DNA from: an uncultured Oscillospiraceae bacterium | GTDB lineage: Bacteria; Bacillota; Clostridia; Oscillospirales; Oscillospiraceae | Assembly (NCBI GenBank): GCA_947624895.1 | Contig: CANQMK010000003.1 | Coordinates: forward strand, 1-59,204 | DNA: 59,204 nt | Direction of reading: 5' to 3' | Shown: piece after piece, positions 57,424 through 59,204 of the stretch | How the letters are laid out: every line of letters begins with the position of its first letter | Position numbering within the stretch: position 1 is the first letter of the stretch | The notes under the pieces: generated by a model | Seen by the model: only the letters and a program-made list of their open reading frames with translations | Databases searched by the model: none | Told to the model about the DNA's origin: nothing | Position numbers and translations under genes: made by a program

Positions 57424-57744
57424 TCAGGTGCCGATTTCAACGGGGCAAAACACGAAGGAAGCGTTGCCGTCCTTGAAGTCGTTCCGCCCGATGCGTTCCA
57501 GCTTGGTCATGACGCCAAAAACGCCGTCCGGCAGCTTGGTCACGCCGCAGAACACATTCAGCGGGAACCTGGGCACGATCTTGGCTCCCACGATGATGGG
57601 CTCATTCTGGGTGTCGTACAGCCCGAACTTCCAGTACCCGCCCGTCTCGTTCCAGGTGAACCGGATGTGATATGCCTTGCCGTTCAATACCACACGGGAA
57701 ACGCTGTCGTTCATATCCGGCACTTCGATGATGATATAGTCCAT
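57424..57744 (-). CDS. Baseplate plug-type protein
   Basis: 106 residues. YIIIEVPDMNDSVSRVVLNG, FTWNETGGYWKFGLYDTQNE and GAKIVPRFPLNVF match the phage baseplate plug family (DUF6983-like). Confidence 0.82.
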   Translation of the reverse strand: MDYIIIEVPDMNDSVSRVVLNGKAYHIRFTWNETGGYWKFGLYDTQNEPIIVGAKIVPRFPLNVFCGVTKLPDGVFGVMTKLERIGRNDFKDGNASFVFCPVEIGT

Positions 57745-57755
57745 GCTCTACCTCC

Positions 57756-58349
57756 TCACAGCAGGCCCATCGAGGAAGCGGCGCCGTAGAGGATGCTCCC
57801 CTTCCGGTTGCTGTTTCCGCTGGAGCCGGAGCCCGACGATCCAGAGCCGGAGGAACTGCCGCCGGAGGACGCCGAGGAAGTGCTGGCCGTGCCGGCCGAG
57901 GCACCGGTTGCCCCGCTTCTGCCGTAGCTGGCCGGGATGGTGGTCGTCTTCGCCGTGGTGGTCCTGATGTGCTTCAGGTTTATCGGGATTTCCCTGGAGT
58001 AGCCTGTCTCAAGGCTCTTGCTGATGGTCATGCTCTCAATCGCCATCATTGTGTAGGTGGCGTCGGAGGTCACGACGGTAACAGGCTCCCCTTTGAAGTA
58101 CAGCTCCTCAAGCTGCTTGCAGACCCGCTCCGTCCGGCCCTGGGCGGCGTGTTGCCGCCAGGTCACCGGCGTGTCGGTCACAAAGAGGACCATTTCCAGC
58201 TTCTCCGGGCTCAGGATGATGGCGTCGCTGACCGAGAAGCCCTCCTCGACGGAATACTCCGGGACGGTGGCTTCGTAGGACTTGCTCTCGCTGATGAGAG
58301 CGTCAAACTCCAGGTCATTGATACTGACTGGCTGTTTTGCCTTTGCCAC
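57756..58349 (-). CDS. Dit-like baseplate protein with Ser/Gly-rich end
   Basis: 197 residues. The first ~135 residues (FDALISESKSYEATVPEYSV, FVTDTPVTWRQHAAQGRTER, SLETGYSREIPINLKHIR) look like the Dit-like baseplate protein of contractile phages. The C-terminal ~55 residues are serine-glycine repeats, perhaps a flexible linker. GTG start after GGAGGTGGTATGA. Confidence 0.78.
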   Translation of the reverse strand: MAKAKQPVSINDLEFDALISESKSYEATVPEYSVEEGFSVSDAIILSPEKLEMVLFVTDTPVTWRQHAAQGRTERVCKQLEELYFKGEPVTVVTSDATYTMMAIESMTISKSLETGYSREIPINLKHIRTTTAKTTTIPASYGRSGATGASAGTASTSSASSGGSSSGSGSSGSGSSGNSNRKGSILYGAASSMGLL

Positions 58350-58364
58350 TCATACCACCTCCTA

Positions 58365-59204
58365 TCAGGCGAAGGTCAGGCCACGGGCCAGCTCCGAGGT
58401 CACATCCTTGGCGGAGTCGTCCATAGCCTTCTTGGCCTTCTGCTGGATGGCCTTGTCGCCCTCGAACTTGTTATTGATGTTCACATTCTGAACGATGCTC
58501 CTGGTCGTGCTGGAGCTGGTGAGGGGCTGGGCACTGGTGGCCGGCCTTGCGGCGGCCATGAACAGCCGCAGGGCATCCAGCACCGTATTCCGCATCTTAC
58601 TGATGGGGGACACGATCTCGCCCTCGTGCCTGTTGTCGCCGATGATGACGTGCTGGGGCTTGTTGGCCTCGACGTAGCCGCCCTCGGCAAGCTGCGGGGC
58701 TTCAAGCTCCTCCAGCTTTTTGATGTTCACGCCCGGAATTTTGTTGATGATCCCGATGGCGAAGTTTATCGCCTTGATGAAGCCGTTGATGATGGCGACG
58801 GCTCCACTCAGGACCGCATTGATGGCACCCTTCACTGCGCCGCTGATAGCGTCGCCAACGGCGGTGCCAATGGAGGTGAACAGGCCAACGATGGTGTCCC
58901 AGACGCCCTGGAAGAACTCGCCAACGCCACTGAAGACCGCCTTGATGTTCTCCCACGCCTCGGTGAACCGGTCGGTAAACCACGTTCCGACGGCGCTGAA
59001 CACACCAACGATGCCATCCCAGATGCCCTGGAAGAATCCGACCACGGCGTTCCAGATGGAAACAATGCCATCCCAGGCTCCCTGGAACAGATTTTTGAAC
59101 CAGGTCACCACGGAGGAAAACACGCTCACGATGCCATCCCAGATGCCCTGGAAGAATCCGACCACGGCGTTCCAGATGGAAACAATGCCATCCCAGGCTC
59201 CCTG
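58365..59204 (-). CDS. Tape-measure protein, C-terminal part (5' end outside window)
   Basis: At least 280 residues, open to the right edge. Repeats of FQG(I/A)WDGIVS(V/I) about every 20 residues, then a hydrophobic segment (ISGAVKGAINAVLSGAVAII) and LAEGGYVEANKPQHVIIGDN. A tape-measure protein whose length sets the tail length; a repeat array is exposed at the edge. Confidence 0.85.
   Translation of the reverse strand, partial: QGAWDGIVSIWNAVVGFFQGIWDGIVSVFSSVVTWFKNLFQGAWDGIVSIWNAVVGFFQGIWDGIVGVFSAVGTWFTDRFTEAWENIKAVFSGVGEFFQGVWDTIVGLFTSIGTAVGDAISGAVKGAINAVLSGAVAIINGFIKAINFAIGIINKIPGVNIKKLEELEAPQLAEGGYVEANKPQHVIIGDNRHEGEIVSPISKMRNTVLDALRLFMAAARPATSAQPLTSSSTTRSIVQNVNINNKFEGDKAIQQKAKKAMDDSAKDVTSELARGLTFA
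59008..59204 (-). repeat. Direct repeat inside the tape-measure gene
   Basis: 77 bp at 59008-59084 recur exactly at 59128-59204, a 120-bp period (40 residues). The second copy reaches the window edge, so the array may continue. Recombination here would change tail length. Confidence 0.85.

Noticed and set aside
3357-59204. Integrase, terminase, portal, capsid, replication or tRNA genes
   Set aside because: Translations were searched by eye for their motifs and none was found; they are expected to the right of the window.

Overview
The window looks like the chromosome of a GC-rich Clostridia member, probably a gut Oscillospirales/Flavonifractor-type bacterium, carrying the left part of a large prophage. 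The first 3.35 kb is host: a SCIFF maturase (cut by the window edge), the six-cysteine SCIFF peptide, a TIGR04086-type membrane protein, yajC and tgt, all on the minus strand. Directly upstream of tgt lies only the last few codons of what reads as queA (GDAMFIY then stop). The prophage therefore appears to sit in the 3' end of queA, with its left junction near 3.36-3.39 kb. Its right end is outside the window.

From about 3.4 kb to the end, everything except one gene (28491-29609) is on the minus strand, so the phage reads from right to left. In that direction: tape-measure protein (5' end cut by the window edge), a contractile-type baseplate module (Dit-like protein, plug, hub, spike, PAAR tip, gp25, baseplate J, DUF2612-like), tail fibres, a complete diversity-generating retroelement (DGR), small tail-associated genes, and a lysis cassette ending with an endolysin at 41.2 kb. 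Below that lie about 37 kb of short, tightly overlapping genes in several operons. These include DNA methyltransferases, two PAPS-reductase-like proteins, dCTP deaminase, HD and HAD hydrolases, an ASCH protein, many zinc-ribbon proteins, a BRO-type antirepressor, XRE regulators, PemK/MazF-like and HicAB toxin-antitoxin genes, and many families of unknown function. No integrase, terminase, capsid, portal or replication gene was recognised here; they must lie to the right or be absent.

The standout is the DGR. A template repeat (TR, 47566-47691) lies between avd and a reverse transcriptase with the DGR-type GLGSEVSQ and YMDD motifs. The adjacent tail protein carries variable repeat VR1 (48301-48426). 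A second variable repeat, VR2 (8510-8619), ends an unrelated 287-residue protein about 39 kb away inside the early region. By hand alignment VR1 differs from TR at 18 positions and VR2 at 21, and every difference falls on a TR adenine (coding strand). Both VRs are followed by a perfect 9-bp stem with a 4-nt loop, as in known DGR target sites. One retroelement thus seems to diversify two proteins, one structural and one not obviously so.

The early operons share a promoter design: TTGACA, a 16-bp spacer starting TAGGTAGGT (slightly altered in one copy), TATAAT or TATGAT, then operators of the form TWWCC-N4-GGWWA, often in pairs whose centres are 22 bp apart. The same operators precede the remote DGR target gene, which ties its expression to the phage regulatory circuit.
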